From NCBI RefSeq assembly GCF_000764185.1, contig NZ_JQEC01000047.1:36949-100948 (forward strand): a DNA stretch of 64,000 nt. The letters run 5' to 3'. Under the pieces are notes generated by a model. That model ran no database searches. It worked only from the letters and a program-made list of their open reading frames with translations, and was not told the DNA's origin. How positions within the stretch are numbered: the first letter of the stretch is position 1; each line of letters starts with the position of its first letter. Of this stretch, positions 1-9,540 are shown piece by piece. Made by a program: the position numbers and the translations under genes. The stretch is from Colwellia psychrerythraea. GTDB lineage: Bacteria > Pseudomonadota > Gammaproteobacteria > Enterobacterales > Alteromonadaceae.

Positions 1-475
1 CTAAAAATATTGGTAAACCACATCCTTGAGCAACATGGTAGAATCCGCTTTTCCATTTAGGTACTAGGCCACGTGTTCCTTCGGGGGTAAATAAGAAAAA
101 CACTCGGTTTAATTTCTGGCTATTAATAAAGCTTTTTATTTGCTCAACTTGGCCTATGCCTTTTGCTGAACGGTCAATAGGAATGGCGCCTAGATACATC
201 ATCCAAGTACCTAATACCGGAACTCTACATAAGCTTTCTTTTACTGAGAAATAAATTTTAACATCTTGTAAAATTGCCGCGCCTAAGGCGTAAACAAAAT
301 CCCAGTTTGAGGTATGAGGTGCTGCAATTGCCACACCAGCACCCTCAGGTGCTATTTTACAAAGTTTCCAACCAGCGATTTTGAACCACGATGAGAAGAT
401 AAATTTTAAGAAATATTTTGTGAAAATACCGTCGAAGATGGTTTTTTCTCTAATGGTGAGTGTTTTTTTAGCCAT
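1..475 (-). CDS. PlsC-type 1-acyl-glycerol-3-phosphate acyltransferase-like protein (3' end beyond window)
   Basis: The reverse strand reads from an ATG at 475 through 158 codons without a stop, so the gene is cut by the window edge. The translation begins MAKKTLTIREKTIFDG and contains the acyltransferase motif I (HTSNWDF, the H-x4-D catalytic pair) near residue 54 and motif III (FTPEGTRG) near residue 128. These are the hallmarks of the PlsC/LPLAT family, which transfers acyl chains to lysophosphatidate or related lipids at the inner membrane. It lacks an obvious N-terminal membrane segment and is distinct from the second PlsC-like gene at 28132. The exact acyl acceptor cannot be read from the sequence; related short homologues are often annotated only as acyltransferases. 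Confidence 0.85.
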   Translation of the reverse strand, partial: MAKKTLTIREKTIFDGIFTKYFLKFIFSSWFKIAGWKLCKIAPEGAGVAIAAPHTSNWDFVYALGAAILQDVKIYFSVKESLCRVPVLGTWMMYLGAIPIDRSAKGIGQVEQIKSFINSQKLNRVFFLFTPEGTRGLVPKWKSGFYHVAQGCGLPIFL

Positions 476-924
476 GGTAAAGTTTATACAAAGTTACTAC
501 GAAGATAGGGTTATTGTAGCAGGTAAGTGGCAGGAAATATTGATGTAGCTAGCTATTTCGTTCACTTTGCTCATTTTAGACTGATTGAAGTTGAGCGCTT
601 GTTTGAAAGTGACTTGGCATTGTCTTAGGGTTATGGCACTGTTCTCAATAATAACAAGCTATTAGCAGGGCTTTAGCCAAGGAAATAGAACTAAGAGAAT
701 AATTTAACTGTTTAAAACATAAATATTCACTAATTTAAGTCTGAATTTTTATGGCTGTTTGCTATACAAAAACTGCTTGAATAGCCCTAAACTAGGGCTA
801 ATGCATTGTATTTACATTAATAATTCTTAAGGGCAATGCTTTACACTATACTGAGGATAATAGAAGAGAAGTTATTATATTCACTAGAAGAGTTACTTGT
901 ATTTATATACAATCAATTATATAT
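476..924. other. Intergenic region without a recognisable gene
   Basis: About 450 bases separate the acyltransferase (leaving leftward) and the FHA gene (leaving rightward), so both promoters should lie here. I see no open frame with a ribosome-binding site, no strong hairpin and no clear operator. AT-rich tracts with TATACT-like hexamers occur near 847, but I cannot assign a promoter with confidence. Confidence 0.4.
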
Positions 925-1983
925 ATGCGATTTTGCATTCCTGTAATCACTCAACGTATCAATAATACTATGGCTGCTATTTTAAATCTCAATAATAAAA
1001 GTGAAGCGTTAAGTTATTTAAATGCCTGTCATTGCTTTGGTCGATCGCCGACGAATGTTGATACAATTATCAATGCCCAAGAAGTGTCTCGCATTCATGC
1101 TGTCGTTGAGTGGACCAATAACCAGTGGTTTATTCGAGATATCAGTAATAATGGCACCTGGGTAAACAGCCAAAAATTAGTAAAAGATATCTCACATAAA
1201 CTTAATGCAGGTGATAAAATATTTTTCGCCTCAGGTGAAAGCCATGGTTTTGAGATACAGGACTTAAATCCTCCACAAAATATGTTATTGCCCATTGGTC
1301 AAGCGGGTGAACAAGTAACGGCATCGCCAATTATTTTATCTGATGGTAATTTACTTCCCTCAGAAGAAAATCCAGAGATCGCTTTGTTTTATGTACCGAG
1401 TAAAGACCAGTGGTATAAAGAGTTTCTTGTTGATACCGATGGTAGTGCTTACCCGGTAGTAAACTCAGACTTATTGTTTTTTTCTAACCAAAAGTGGCAG
1501 TTAAAACTAACACCACTAACTGAAAACACTGTATTAATGGCTAAAGCTAAGTTATCTGTTCATCAGATAAAGTATCGCTTTAACTTAAGCCTAGATGAAG
1601 AAAATACTGAGTTAACCGTAACCACTGATGATGAACAATTCTCTTTAGCGAATAAAGCACATCACTACTTAACCTTAAGTTTGGCTAGACATCGTGACCA
1701 AGATGCTAAAAATGGTATAGATGAAGACAGTCAAGGTTGGCGTTTACCAGAAACTTTAATTAAAGAGCTAGGTTATGAAATAACTCTATTTAATACTCAT
1801 GTTTGTCGAGCTAAACAACAGTTTAGGGATATGCTTGATGGTGCATGTGATGGTGATGAATTAATTGAGCGTAAAGGTAAGAAGATTCGTTTTGCCGGCG
1901 TTTCTTATCGTATTTATAAAGGTAATGAACTGATTGTGAATCGCGGACAAGATAAAGTATCCCTTACGGTATTACATGGATAA
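925..1983 (+). CDS. FHA-domain protein with C-terminal winged-helix-like domain
   Basis: The N-terminal part carries a forkhead-associated phosphothreonine-binding domain. The core residues are visible in order: GRS near residue 40, SRIHA near 54 and NGTWVN near 76. A central region of no recognised fold follows. The last ~100 residues (LTLSLARHR, GWRLPETL, HVCRAKQQF) resemble the helical DNA-binding-like tail seen in many proteobacterial FHA proteins. The gene overlaps the downstream Ser/Thr kinase by 8 bases, so the two are almost certainly co-translated and the FHA protein is a likely partner or substrate of that kinase. The start is uncertain: neither the ATG at 925 nor the ATG at 970 (MAAILNL) has a clear Shine-Dalgarno, and the FHA domain is complete with either. 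The partnership is inference. Confidence 0.85.
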   Translation: MRFCIPVITQRINNTMAAILNLNNKSEALSYLNACHCFGRSPTNVDTIINAQEVSRIHAVVEWTNNQWFIRDISNNGTWVNSQKLVKDISHKLNAGDKIFFASGESHGFEIQDLNPPQNMLLPIGQAGEQVTASPIILSDGNLLPSEENPEIALFYVPSKDQWYKEFLVDTDGSAYPVVNSDLLFFSNQKWQLKLTPLTENTVLMAKAKLSVHQIKYRFNLSLDEENTELTVTTDDEQFSLANKAHHYLTLSLARHRDQDAKNGIDEDSQGWRLPETLIKELGYEITLFNTHVCRAKQQFRDMLDGACDGDELIERKGKKIRFAGVSYRIYKGNELIVNRGQDKVSLTVLHG

Positions 1984-4645
1984 TAAGTTACCACATTATA
2001 GCCGTGAAAGATTATTGGGTGAAGGTGGCATGGGTAAAGTTTACCTAGCCCAAGATAACCAATTACAACGACAAGTTGCCATAAAAGAATTAACCTATCA
2101 GCCTAAAGATGATGGGGTTAATCACGCCTTGCAAGAAGCACGCTTATTAGCGCGTGTGAACCATGCCAATATTATACAAATTTATAATGTCCATGATGAA
2201 GGTGACCATATTTCCTTGGTCATGGAATACTTCAATAGTAAAACCTTGACGCAATTTCAGCAGGAAAACTACTGCACACTAGTACAGAAGCTAGATTTAT
2301 TGCAGCAATTTTCTGCGGGGCTTGCAGCGGCGCATAAAAATGGCGTTATTCATTGTGATTTAAAACCGACTAATATCTTAGTGGATGATCAAGGGCAGCT
2401 GAAAATCACCGATTTTGGCATCGCTCTGATAGCACACAATGAACAGTCAGATGAGAGTGATAACGAACAGGCTGATGGCGGCGAAGGTATTCAGTTCGGT
2501 AGTTTGCTTTATATGTCGCCAGAGCAAATACAAAAAAAGACCTTAGATTATCGTAGTGATATTTTTTCTTTCGGAATTGTTGCTTATCAATTAATGGTCG
2601 GTAGCCATCCTTTTGCACTTGGTAATAACGGCGGCTCAGCGACAGAAATTGCAGTTAGAATATGTCAAAGCCCAGCAGAGCATGCTAAAAACTTAATGTT
2701 AAATGCACCCAGCGCATTAACTGATTTGCTGATGGAAATGTTAATTCAGCCACTCGAGCAAAGAACATTAACAGCGAGTACCATCGAACATAGAATAAAG
2801 CACATTAGAACTGCGTTAATGCAAGCTGAGATAAACGAACAAGCTACATTACCTTTAGGTGAATTAACCCTACCTATAGATCTAACAGCTAACGATTTTA
2901 CTCAAGCTATCCAGCCAATTAAGCTTACTGAGAACTTACCTACACCATGGTTTAGACAAAGCTCTATAGCCATAACTAGCATGACTATATTGTTTATTAT
3001 GCTGATTGTATTTTATTGGCTTAATAACACCAATGAAGTGGAAAACAAGCAAGTCGTTATATTAAAACCAACGTTATCAGACAACTCGATAATGGCGCCT
3101 ATGCAGCAAGATTTAGTTATGTCAGCGGTAGAAGATGCTTTAAGGCAAGCAGTAATAAATACCAAAAGCATGTATTTAATCTCGCAACGAGAAGTTAATG
3201 CGATTAGTAAAGCCTACCCTGATGATTTAAATAAACTTAAACAAGCGGTAGGTGCATCAGACATTATTTCAACAGAATTGGAATGTGATAACCGTCGTTG
3301 TAAAGTAAGTTTTTCGCGATTAGTGGCTAAATCGAAGGACATCGACAGGTTAACAGTAAAGTCTGAGAAAAATTGGATAGCGCCAATTGATAAATTTAAT
3401 GCTATTTTCAGTACTAGCCAAACACAGTTTGCCTCACTTTTTCCTCAGCATTCAGAAGTCAATCAATCAGGTTTAGTCCAACGGCCGATTAATGAAGGTG
3501 ATTATCGAGATTACATCGAACTGTATAGCCAAATAAAAGGCCACGGCAACTCTAGTGCTGACAGTTTGGATCAGTTAGAAGCCTTATTAGCCCGCTCTCC
3601 TTATTTATATGCAGCTTATGCTTTGTATCGTGAAACTGCTTCAAACTTATATAAACATTCCCGTGATAAAAGTTACCTTGAACGACTAGAGCTAGTATTA
3701 CAAAATTCCCCACCTGAGTATCGTTACAGTGTTTTTTCAGCTATAGACCGTTTTTGGTTAGCCTCAGATAAAGGGAATATGGTAGATGCAAGGCTTCAAG
3801 TTATTGAAGCAAAAAAAAGAGGTGCTGATGATTTAACCATTTTAGGTTTTGAAGCCTTTATGTTTTTTAGCTCAGGGCAATATAAAGAAGCTGCTGAGTC
3901 ATACTCTAATGCTTTTAAACTCAGACCCAGTTCAACATTATTAAACAATATAGCCTTCAGTTATTGGCGCTTTGGTGATCTGATTAAAGCAGAAAGTGCC
4001 CTAAATAGTATGTTAGCAATTGTCCCTGATAATTATAGAGCACAGCGGATGCAAGCAAATATTTGGTTACTGCAAGGCAAACTTGAATTCGCAATTACCG
4101 CATATAAAGAAATAGTCACTAATTTAAATAATGGCACTGATTTGACTAATTTAAGTTTGGCGTATGCATTAAATAAACAATACGATAAGTCGCTAGAGTT
4201 TGCTCAAAAAGCATTAAAACAGAGCCCTAAACATCCATTTAAACTGTTGAACTTAGCCGATATTGAAATGATTTTAGGTAATAAAGAATCCGCAATAGCG
4301 TATTACCGACAAGTAGTTGCTATTTTGATAGGTAAAAATGAAGTTAAATATTTAACCAACTTGGCGCAAGCTTATGGTCAGCTTGAACAGGCAAACTTGG
4401 CAATAGAAGCATTGAGTCAAGCACAAACCTTAGCAGCAGAAAGTGGTGAAGTGTTTTATAGCTCAGCCATTGTTTATAGTTTATTGAATGAGAAAGCCTC
4501 GGCAATTCATCATGTAAAAAACGCATTAAAGAATAATGTCGGTATTGTTTGGTTTAACCTTCCCTGGTTTGATGGTTTATGTACTGAGTACGAGTTTAAG
4601 CTGTTAATGGTAAAATATGATAATGCTTCACGTTGCTTAAATTAG
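1976..4645 (+). CDS. Membrane Ser/Thr protein kinase with C-terminal TPR repeats
   Basis: A Hanks-type (PknB-like) kinase occupies residues ~8-275: glycine loop GEGGMGKVY, catalytic lysine in VAIKEL (~37), catalytic loop HCDLKPTN (~125), DFG (~146) and SPEQ in the activation segment. The arginine before the catalytic Asp is Cys (HCD rather than HRD), so it is a non-RD kinase and may not need activation-loop phosphorylation. A single hydrophobic segment at ~330-348 (TILFIMLIVFYW) anchors it, leaving the C-terminal half, with several TPR-like repeats from ~600 onward, probably periplasmic. It follows the FHA protein with an 8-base overlap. Such pairs usually form a phospho-signalling module; the input and targets here are unknown. 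Confidence 0.92.
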   Translation: MDNKLPHYSRERLLGEGGMGKVYLAQDNQLQRQVAIKELTYQPKDDGVNHALQEARLLARVNHANIIQIYNVHDEGDHISLVMEYFNSKTLTQFQQENYCTLVQKLDLLQQFSAGLAAAHKNGVIHCDLKPTNILVDDQGQLKITDFGIALIAHNEQSDESDNEQADGGEGIQFGSLLYMSPEQIQKKTLDYRSDIFSFGIVAYQLMVGSHPFALGNNGGSATEIAVRICQSPAEHAKNLMLNAPSALTDLLMEMLIQPLEQRTLTASTIEHRIKHIRTALMQAEINEQATLPLGELTLPIDLTANDFTQAIQPIKLTENLPTPWFRQSSIAITSMTILFIMLIVFYWLNNTNEVENKQVVILKPTLSDNSIMAPMQQDLVMSAVEDALRQAVINTKSMYLISQREVNAISKAYPDDLNKLKQAVGASDIISTELECDNRRCKVSFSRLVAKSKDIDRLTVKSEKNWIAPIDKFNAIFSTSQTQFASLFPQHSEVNQSGLVQRPINEGDYRDYIELYSQIKGHGNSSADSLDQLEALLARSPYLYAAYALYRETASNLYKHSRDKSYLERLELVLQNSPPEYRYSVFSAIDRFWLASDKGNMVDARLQVIEAKKRGADDLTILGFEAFMFFSSGQYKEAAESYSNAFKLRPSSTLLNNIAFSYWRFGDLIKAESALNSMLAIVPDNYRAQRMQANIWLLQGKLEFAITAYKEIVTNLNNGTDLTNLSLAYALNKQYDKSLEFAQKALKQSPKHPFKLLNLADIEMILGNKESAIAYYRQVVAILIGKNEVKYLTNLAQAYGQLEQANLAIEALSQAQTLAAESGEVFYSSAIVYSLLNEKASAIHHVKNALKNNVGIVWFNLPWFDGLCTEYEFKLLMVKYDNASRCLN

Positions 4646-4689
4646 GCTGTTCTTCTTGAAAATATCATTAGATAATTTAGACTGCTAAA

Positions 4690-5082
4690 TTAATTTTGAA
4701 TAATGCCGCCACTATCATCAATAGTTCCAAACGTAGACATTTGTCCATAAGGTGAAACCTGTTGCTCTTCGGCTTTTAACGTTAATTTTTGAGCCGTTTC
4801 AACATTTTTGATGTTTACAATTTTTGCAAATATAAGTGGATTGTATTCAGCAATATTTAATAATCTTTCTAATTGATTAGCATCTGAGTCAGCCATTTTC
4901 ATTAGCTGTTGTAATAATTCTGGGTCATTCAGGGCAATGTCATTTAATCTATCAACCAATACCGGGTTGGTTTCAGCAATGGTGATTAGCATATCTGTTG
5001 AGCTAGCTGCATTAGCGCTAGGTAAATAAATACTGCCAGTTAATGCCAACAATAGTGATACAACTTTAATATATTTGTTCAT
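4690..5082 (-). CDS. Small secreted protein of unknown function
   Basis: The preferred start (ATG at 5082) has an AGGAAA ribosome-binding site 5 bases upstream; an in-frame ATG 10 codons further out has none. The 130-residue product starts MNKYIKVVSLLLALTG and has a typical signal peptide ending ANA-A, so it should be exported. The mature part has two similar short helical units (NPVLVDRLNDIA, then NPELLQQLMKMA-like, then NPLIFAKIV), with a recurring asparagine/aspartate-proline start every ~20-25 residues. That suggests a small helical repeat. I do not recognise a family. It converges on the kinase gene with no visible terminator between them. Confidence 0.7.
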   Translation of the reverse strand: MNKYIKVVSLLLALTGSIYLPSANAASSTDMLITIAETNPVLVDRLNDIALNDPELLQQLMKMADSDANQLERLLNIAEYNPLIFAKIVNIKNVETAQKLTLKAEEQQVSPYGQMSTFGTIDDSGGIIQN

Positions 5083-5520
5083 GACTTTTCCTGCTAAATT
5101 TTGGTGAATCATGTCGATGTTCGAGATGAGTTCGGTTGAAAGCTGAGGTAAATTTACAGTTTTGATGCGCTGTAAACCATGACAGCCAATTACAGCCTAC
5201 TTAATACGGCTATTTTTGTTTTTATTCAATATTTTCCCCCCCAATAAGTTATTGTTAAACAGGTGCTTAGTGTATACGTGTTGTTTTGTCAATATCTACA
5301 ACCCAAAATACTGATATTTTATTTTCGTAATGTAGTGTCATATTTATTGCCTTGTTTTTTTTAATTTTGCTAAAAACCAACTAATTTTTTGGCAAATGTC
5401 AGCGTTGTTGTAATGTCGTGTAATGTTCTTTTACTAGCAACTATGGAATAGTTAACTAAGGGAAGAAATAGTAAGTTTTTTAGACATATTCAGACTGTAC
5501 GGCTAAGGAAGACAATAATA
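5083..5520. other. Intergenic region between divergent small genes
   Basis: This 438-base AT-rich stretch holds the 5' regions of the secreted protein (leftward) and the 132-residue protein (rightward). A run of seven C at about 5235 and several T runs are present. No open frame with a ribosome-binding site, no long inverted repeat and no known RNA motif was seen. Confidence 0.4.
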
Positions 5521-5919
5521 ATGCATGCAATGTTATCAACAGACCTAAACTTAAATCTTGGCCAAAACTCAGGACGAGAGGCAGGTAGAAAATCAGGGGA
5601 TGTTACCGAGCCAAAAAGATTAAGCATAATCAATAGGAAAGATACCATGCCATGCAAGCAAGTTCATCTAAGACAAGTGGATGAAGATTTACTTGAAAAT
5701 TTAGTTGGGCCGCAGTTGCAAGTTAAGGGCGCTATTAAGTGTTGTCAATGCGCATATAACTCTGGTTACCAACAAGGCTTGTTGTTGCAAAAATTTATTA
5801 GTCTGGATTTGGAAAGTTTAGGTGACTCACATGCAAATGCTGATGGCAGTCACAAAAGTGTTCATCAAGCTTTTGCTCTCGGATATAGCGACGGCGTTGA
5901 TGCATGCATCAAAAATTAA
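5521..5919 (+). CDS. Hypothetical protein with paired cysteines
   Basis: A 132-residue product begins at an ATG preceded by AAGGAAG at suitable spacing. No signal peptide or membrane segment is evident. The middle has a compact cysteine group (IKCCQCAYNSGYQQG), and a similar glycine-tyrosine unit (ALGYSDGVDAC) recurs near the C-terminus, which could indicate a metal- or nucleic-acid-binding fold. That is only suggestive. I do not recognise the family. The following small gene at 6009 reads the same way after ~90 bases and could be co-transcribed. Confidence 0.6.
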   Translation: MHAMLSTDLNLNLGQNSGREAGRKSGDVTEPKRLSIINRKDTMPCKQVHLRQVDEDLLENLVGPQLQVKGAIKCCQCAYNSGYQQGLLLQKFISLDLESLGDSHANADGSHKSVHQAFALGYSDGVDACIKN

Positions 5920-6008
5920 TGGAATTTTTTCAAAGTAGTTGCATAAGTTAATAAGGAAGTTATAGCGGGCACGTTGTTTTTGCCCAATATTTGCAACCGG
6001 AGTAGTTC

Positions 6009-6197
6009 ATGCAAAATAAAAAAACACTAACAAGTACGTCTGGCTATAACCTAGTACAAACAGATGTATTGGCGCAAAGCGGCGACATTTTAAGAACCTC
6101 TTTTGAAGTAGAAGACCCTAATGAAGATGCTATTGGTCGTTTTGGTAGCTTATTAGAGGCTGAAAGGTTCATTAAGTTGTTATGCCACCTGAACTAA
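6009..6197 (+). CDS. Small hypothetical protein (62 residues)
   Basis: A short frame starts at an ATG with CCGGAG upstream as a plausible ribosome-binding site. The product is soluble, with no signal peptide, and has an acidic centre (EVEDPNEDAIG) followed by an amphipathic helix (LLEAERFIKLL). No recognisable domain. It is downstream of another small unknown gene in the same direction. It is real-looking because of its start context and codon use, but unproven. Confidence 0.5.
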   Translation: MQNKKTLTSTSGYNLVQTDVLAQSGDILRTSFEVEDPNEDAIGRFGSLLEAERFIKLLCHLN

Positions 6198-6621
6198 GTA
6201 GATGAAGCCGCTTAAGCATAGGTTTTGCTCTATAGATGTTTTCCCACTGCAGCATATGCCAATTGTTATGGGCAAATATGCAGATAACATGATACCAATC
6301 CCAACTATGCTCTTCGGCTAAAGATTACTTCCTACAGAGCAATAAGCTGAATTTACCTCGTAGCATAGCTAAAACATGTTTTTGTAATTAGATTTTTACC
6401 AACAAAAACTGATCCAGCTATAGTTTTACCTCATTAGTTGCTGTGCTGTTACAGAAATTATCATCTCCAGTAGTAGCGTAACGGCTATTTATATAGACTC
6501 AAAACCGTAATGTGTTCTTTTTTATTATTAAATAACATTAAAAGTGACAAACTTAAGTTGTATGTTTATTTACAAACTTTTTGGCTAGTAGGTAGGGCAA
6601 TCTATATGAATCGATCATTTT
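6198..6621. other. Intergenic region, possible repeat remnant
   Basis: A 424-base stretch with no convincing open frame. It contains GATACCAATCCC near 6291, which resembles the ends of the 221-bp inverted-repeat element at 19749, and a loose inverted pair CTATGCT (about 6305) / AGCATAG (about 6362). This may be a decayed copy of a dispersed repeat. The promoter for the downstream CadC-like gene must lie in its right part. Confidence 0.35.
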
Positions 6622-8754
6622 ATGAATAGTTCAATTAAGTATCACCTAGCAAATTTAATTTTCTGTCCGACAACTAAAACAGTTACAAAGCAGGATGGCT
6701 CAATTGAAAAACTGAGACCGCAACGAGCAAGTATCTTAGCGTTGTTTATTGAATATAAAGGGCAGTTAGTTACTTCTGAACTGCTACATAGTCGCATATG
6801 GAAGAATCGTAAAGTAGAAGATAAAACGGTTCAGGCTGCATTAACCAAGCTGCGAACAAGTTTGGGCTGGCAAGCAGATGAAAACCTTATTAATGAAAGA
6901 AGTGAGGGCTATCGTTTAGTTTGTGAAGTTATAGCCGTTAATGACCCGACAGATTCTCAAGTAGTAATAGCGCAAACCGTAACTTCTCAAACAGTAGCAC
7001 CCCAAACAGTAATCGCTCAAACGTTAGCGCATAAAGCAGTAAAAAAATCGGGCATAACAAGCTCTGTATATGCGGCTATAGCTGTCTTTGCCATTGTCAC
7101 AATAGCATTAATAACAATGCAATATTTTACTGTTAACGCTAACCAGCCTGAAAAAGTTAAAGAATTTAAAACTAAGCCAATTACCTATATTAAAGGCCAG
7201 GAATTAAAACCAAGTCTATCTCCTAATGGTAAATACCTAGCCTTTACCCATGCAAAAAATAAAACTTTACAATATCAAATAAAAGTTAAGTTATTGTCGA
7301 ATAATAAGTTCTTAAGCCTTGATGATGCTGCCTTTTCAAGCTCCCCTCGTTGGAGTGCCAACGGTTTAACATTATATTATCAAGCCTTTGAAAATGAAGA
7401 ATGTTTCATTAAAAAAGTTCAGCTGATTGATAAAATGATGTTCAGTAAAGCTGAAGTTATTACCTCATGTGGTAAAGAAAAAAGTGAAAGCCCTGTGGCG
7501 GTAGATAAAAGTGATGAATGGTTATACTTTTCTTATAAAACAGCGCCAAACAAAGCGATGTACCTAAAAAGAATTCACTTAATTACCGGTAAAGAACAAC
7601 AACTAACCAGCCCAACTGAAGATGCTTACGGTGACTATAGTTTGAGCTTAAGTCCTGACGGTACAATGTTAGCGATATTAGCGTTTGATGCTGCCGCTAA
7701 TGGTCGTGTATATACCCTGAATTTACAGACCAAAGAACAAATTTTGGCGTTTACCTTTAAACACCTTTTATATAATGTTGATTGGGCAAAACAGGGCAAA
7801 TCTTTATTTTATATAGATCAAGATGCTTATATTGTTCAATTTGACTTAAATAATAAAACTCATAAGCAAATAACCAAACTGAGCCAAAGCTCACAAACTA
7901 TTCAAGTTATTGAAAATGGTGACTTTTTGGTTGGTTTTGGTGAGTTTTATATCAGTGATTTATATAAGAGTAGTTTGGATAGCTATAAAACAGTGCAGCT
8001 GCAAGAAAGCCATTTCAATGATCATTCAATTACCTCAATAAGTGATTCACCTGAACAATATGCCTTTGTTTCCAACCGATCAGGTCTACAGCAAATTTGG
8101 CTTTATGATAACGGCAGCTTAAAGCAGCTGACAGATTATAAAAAACAGTTACTGATCAAAGAACTGAGTTTATCTAGCGATAATACTTCATTAGTTTATT
8201 TAGCAAACTCATCAATAAATGTCATTAATATAGGTGAGCAAATCTATCAAAAAGTAACAAACAATGAAGTACTTTTCAGAAGTCCGATTTGGCACTGTAG
8301 TAGCGAAACTATTCTCGCTACTACCAAGGTAAATGATGTTTGGTCTTTAGCTGAAATCATACCATCAACGGGAACTGTTAATATTTTATCAAAAGGCATA
8401 ACGAGTATTAAAGCGGACTGCAACAATGATAAATATTATGTTGCTCAAGAAGAAAAGCTTGGCATATATTTATTAAGTCGCTTACCAGACACTATTCAAA
8501 AAACACCGCTTTTGGCTGATTATTATTTTGGTAGTGGCAAGCAGTGGTTAGTAGAAAATGACATTGCCTATTTTGTTGAGCAAAGAGCACTTTACTCTAT
8601 GAGCCTTAAAACTAGCACTAAACCTCAAGCCCAGATGAATGATGAAAACCTAATAGGTTTTAATGTTTCAGCCGAAAACATCTACTTTAGTAAAAAAGTA
8701 TTAAATGATTCATATATCGCACAAATATCAGCCGGCGGCAGTAAAAGGCAGTAA
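6622..8754 (+). CDS. CadC-like membrane transcriptional regulator with periplasmic beta-propeller
   Basis: Residues ~10-100 form an OmpR/PhoB-type winged-helix DNA-binding domain (GQLVTSELLHSRIW, VQAALTKLR, EGYRLVCEV). A low-complexity linker rich in Val/Ala/Gln/Thr follows, then one membrane helix at ~147-167. The remaining ~530 residues contain TolB/PD40-like propeller repeats, with motifs such as LKPSLSPNGKYLAF, SPRWSANGLTLYY and SLSLSPDGTMLAI. This layout (cytoplasmic wHTH, one TM, periplasmic propeller sensor) is the CadC-like one-component type common in Alteromonadales. Targets are often neighbours; the closest downstream gene encodes a 56-residue exported peptide. The signal sensed is unknown. 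Confidence 0.88.
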   Translation: MNSSIKYHLANLIFCPTTKTVTKQDGSIEKLRPQRASILALFIEYKGQLVTSELLHSRIWKNRKVEDKTVQAALTKLRTSLGWQADENLINERSEGYRLVCEVIAVNDPTDSQVVIAQTVTSQTVAPQTVIAQTLAHKAVKKSGITSSVYAAIAVFAIVTIALITMQYFTVNANQPEKVKEFKTKPITYIKGQELKPSLSPNGKYLAFTHAKNKTLQYQIKVKLLSNNKFLSLDDAAFSSSPRWSANGLTLYYQAFENEECFIKKVQLIDKMMFSKAEVITSCGKEKSESPVAVDKSDEWLYFSYKTAPNKAMYLKRIHLITGKEQQLTSPTEDAYGDYSLSLSPDGTMLAILAFDAAANGRVYTLNLQTKEQILAFTFKHLLYNVDWAKQGKSLFYIDQDAYIVQFDLNNKTHKQITKLSQSSQTIQVIENGDFLVGFGEFYISDLYKSSLDSYKTVQLQESHFNDHSITSISDSPEQYAFVSNRSGLQQIWLYDNGSLKQLTDYKKQLLIKELSLSSDNTSLVYLANSSINVINIGEQIYQKVTNNEVLFRSPIWHCSSETILATTKVNDVWSLAEIIPSTGTVNILSKGITSIKADCNNDKYYVAQEEKLGIYLLSRLPDTIQKTPLLADYYFGSGKQWLVENDIAYFVEQRALYSMSLKTSTKPQAQMNDENLIGFNVSAENIYFSKKVLNDSYIAQISAGGSKRQ

Positions 8755-8827
8755 ACGGCAGTTATTTTTATCCGTTAAATTGCAGTAACTTAATTCCATC
8801 TAAAACCATAAGTCAAAGATGGAAATC

Positions 8828-8998
8828 ATGAAAAAACTTATCACTATACTATCCCTTGCTTTATTAATTAGTAGTGCTTCTGCGCAAAATACGACTCAAT
8901 CAAATGTTGTTAAAGACACGATTAGAGTCGATAAAAAAGATCCCGTAATCATCATATTGTGTATGCCTTTCCCCTCTTGTGAAAAACTTAGCTCTTAA
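8828..8998 (+). CDS. Exported 56-residue peptide of unknown function
   Basis: This short frame encodes a clear signal peptide (MKKLITILSLALLISSASA, cleavage before Q) followed by only ~37 residues ending in a hydrophobic stretch with two cysteines (IIILCMPFPSCEKLSS). GATGGAAATC upstream gives a weak ribosome-binding site. It lies 73 bases after the CadC-like regulator and may be its target or a co-transcribed partner. No family recognised. The two Cys could form a small disulfide loop after export. It could also be a chance frame, but the signal peptide is convincing. Confidence 0.55.
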   Translation: MKKLITILSLALLISSASAQNTTQSNVVKDTIRVDKKDPVIIILCMPFPSCEKLSS

Positions 8999-9103
8999 CT
9001 GGTTGTTCAATCTGTCGAATAACTTTTCGAATAAATAACAAAGCGAACCATAGGTTTCCCCTTGTAATTATTCGAGCTTGTTCTGGGTAAGGGAGTAAAA
9101 GCA

Positions 9104-9367
9104 ATGTATGCACTGTTAACGCTAGATCTAGATAAAAATATCACCAGCTTAGAGCGTGAAAAATTCAATGCTCACATAAAAGATAGTGGTTGGAGGAAAC
9201 TCGCCAAAGTAACAACAACTTGGTTTACCAGTTATGCAGAAAGTGCAACCGAACAAAAAATTATCAATGAGGTGAAACTCGACGTCGCAGCGGCAGCAAA
9301 ATATTCAGGCATTACTGTCTACGATGCGGCGGTGAATGTTAGCCAATCAGAGCCAAGTCTTTTTTGA
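9104..9367 (+). CDS. Hypothetical 87-residue protein, possible small alpha/beta fold
   Basis: The product starts MYALLTLDLDKNI, with GGGAG well placed upstream of the ATG. The pattern of a hydrophobic strand, amphipathic helix (SLEREKFNAHIKDSG), second strand (TTTWFTSY), second helix (EQKIINEVKLDVAAAAK) and last strand suggests a ferredoxin-like beta-alpha-beta fold, a shape shared by several small toxin/antitoxin nucleases and by Cas2/VapD. That is a shape impression only; no catalytic motif is clear. It precedes the deaminase defence locus in the same direction and may belong to the same accessory patch. Confidence 0.65.
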   Translation: MYALLTLDLDKNITSLEREKFNAHIKDSGWRKLAKVTTTWFTSYAESATEQKIINEVKLDVAAAAKYSGITVYDAAVNVSQSEPSLF

Positions 9368-9540
9368 GTTGAGCTAGGCGAGGCAGTGATGTTTGAATGT
9401 TACTTTCAGGTATCAGAGCCATCACTTTGTTAGTCATTATTAATATAAAAAATAATGAGTAAGTAATGAATAAATAATGAGTCAGCAAAGACTAAATAGT
9501 ATTAATTAATAAATTTATCCAAATTACAAAGGAGAGACAC

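Noticed and set aside
9104..9367. Assignment of the 87-residue protein as Cas2, VapD or GhoS
   Set aside because: Only a general strand-helix pattern is shared; no catalytic Asp pattern or family motif could be recognised.
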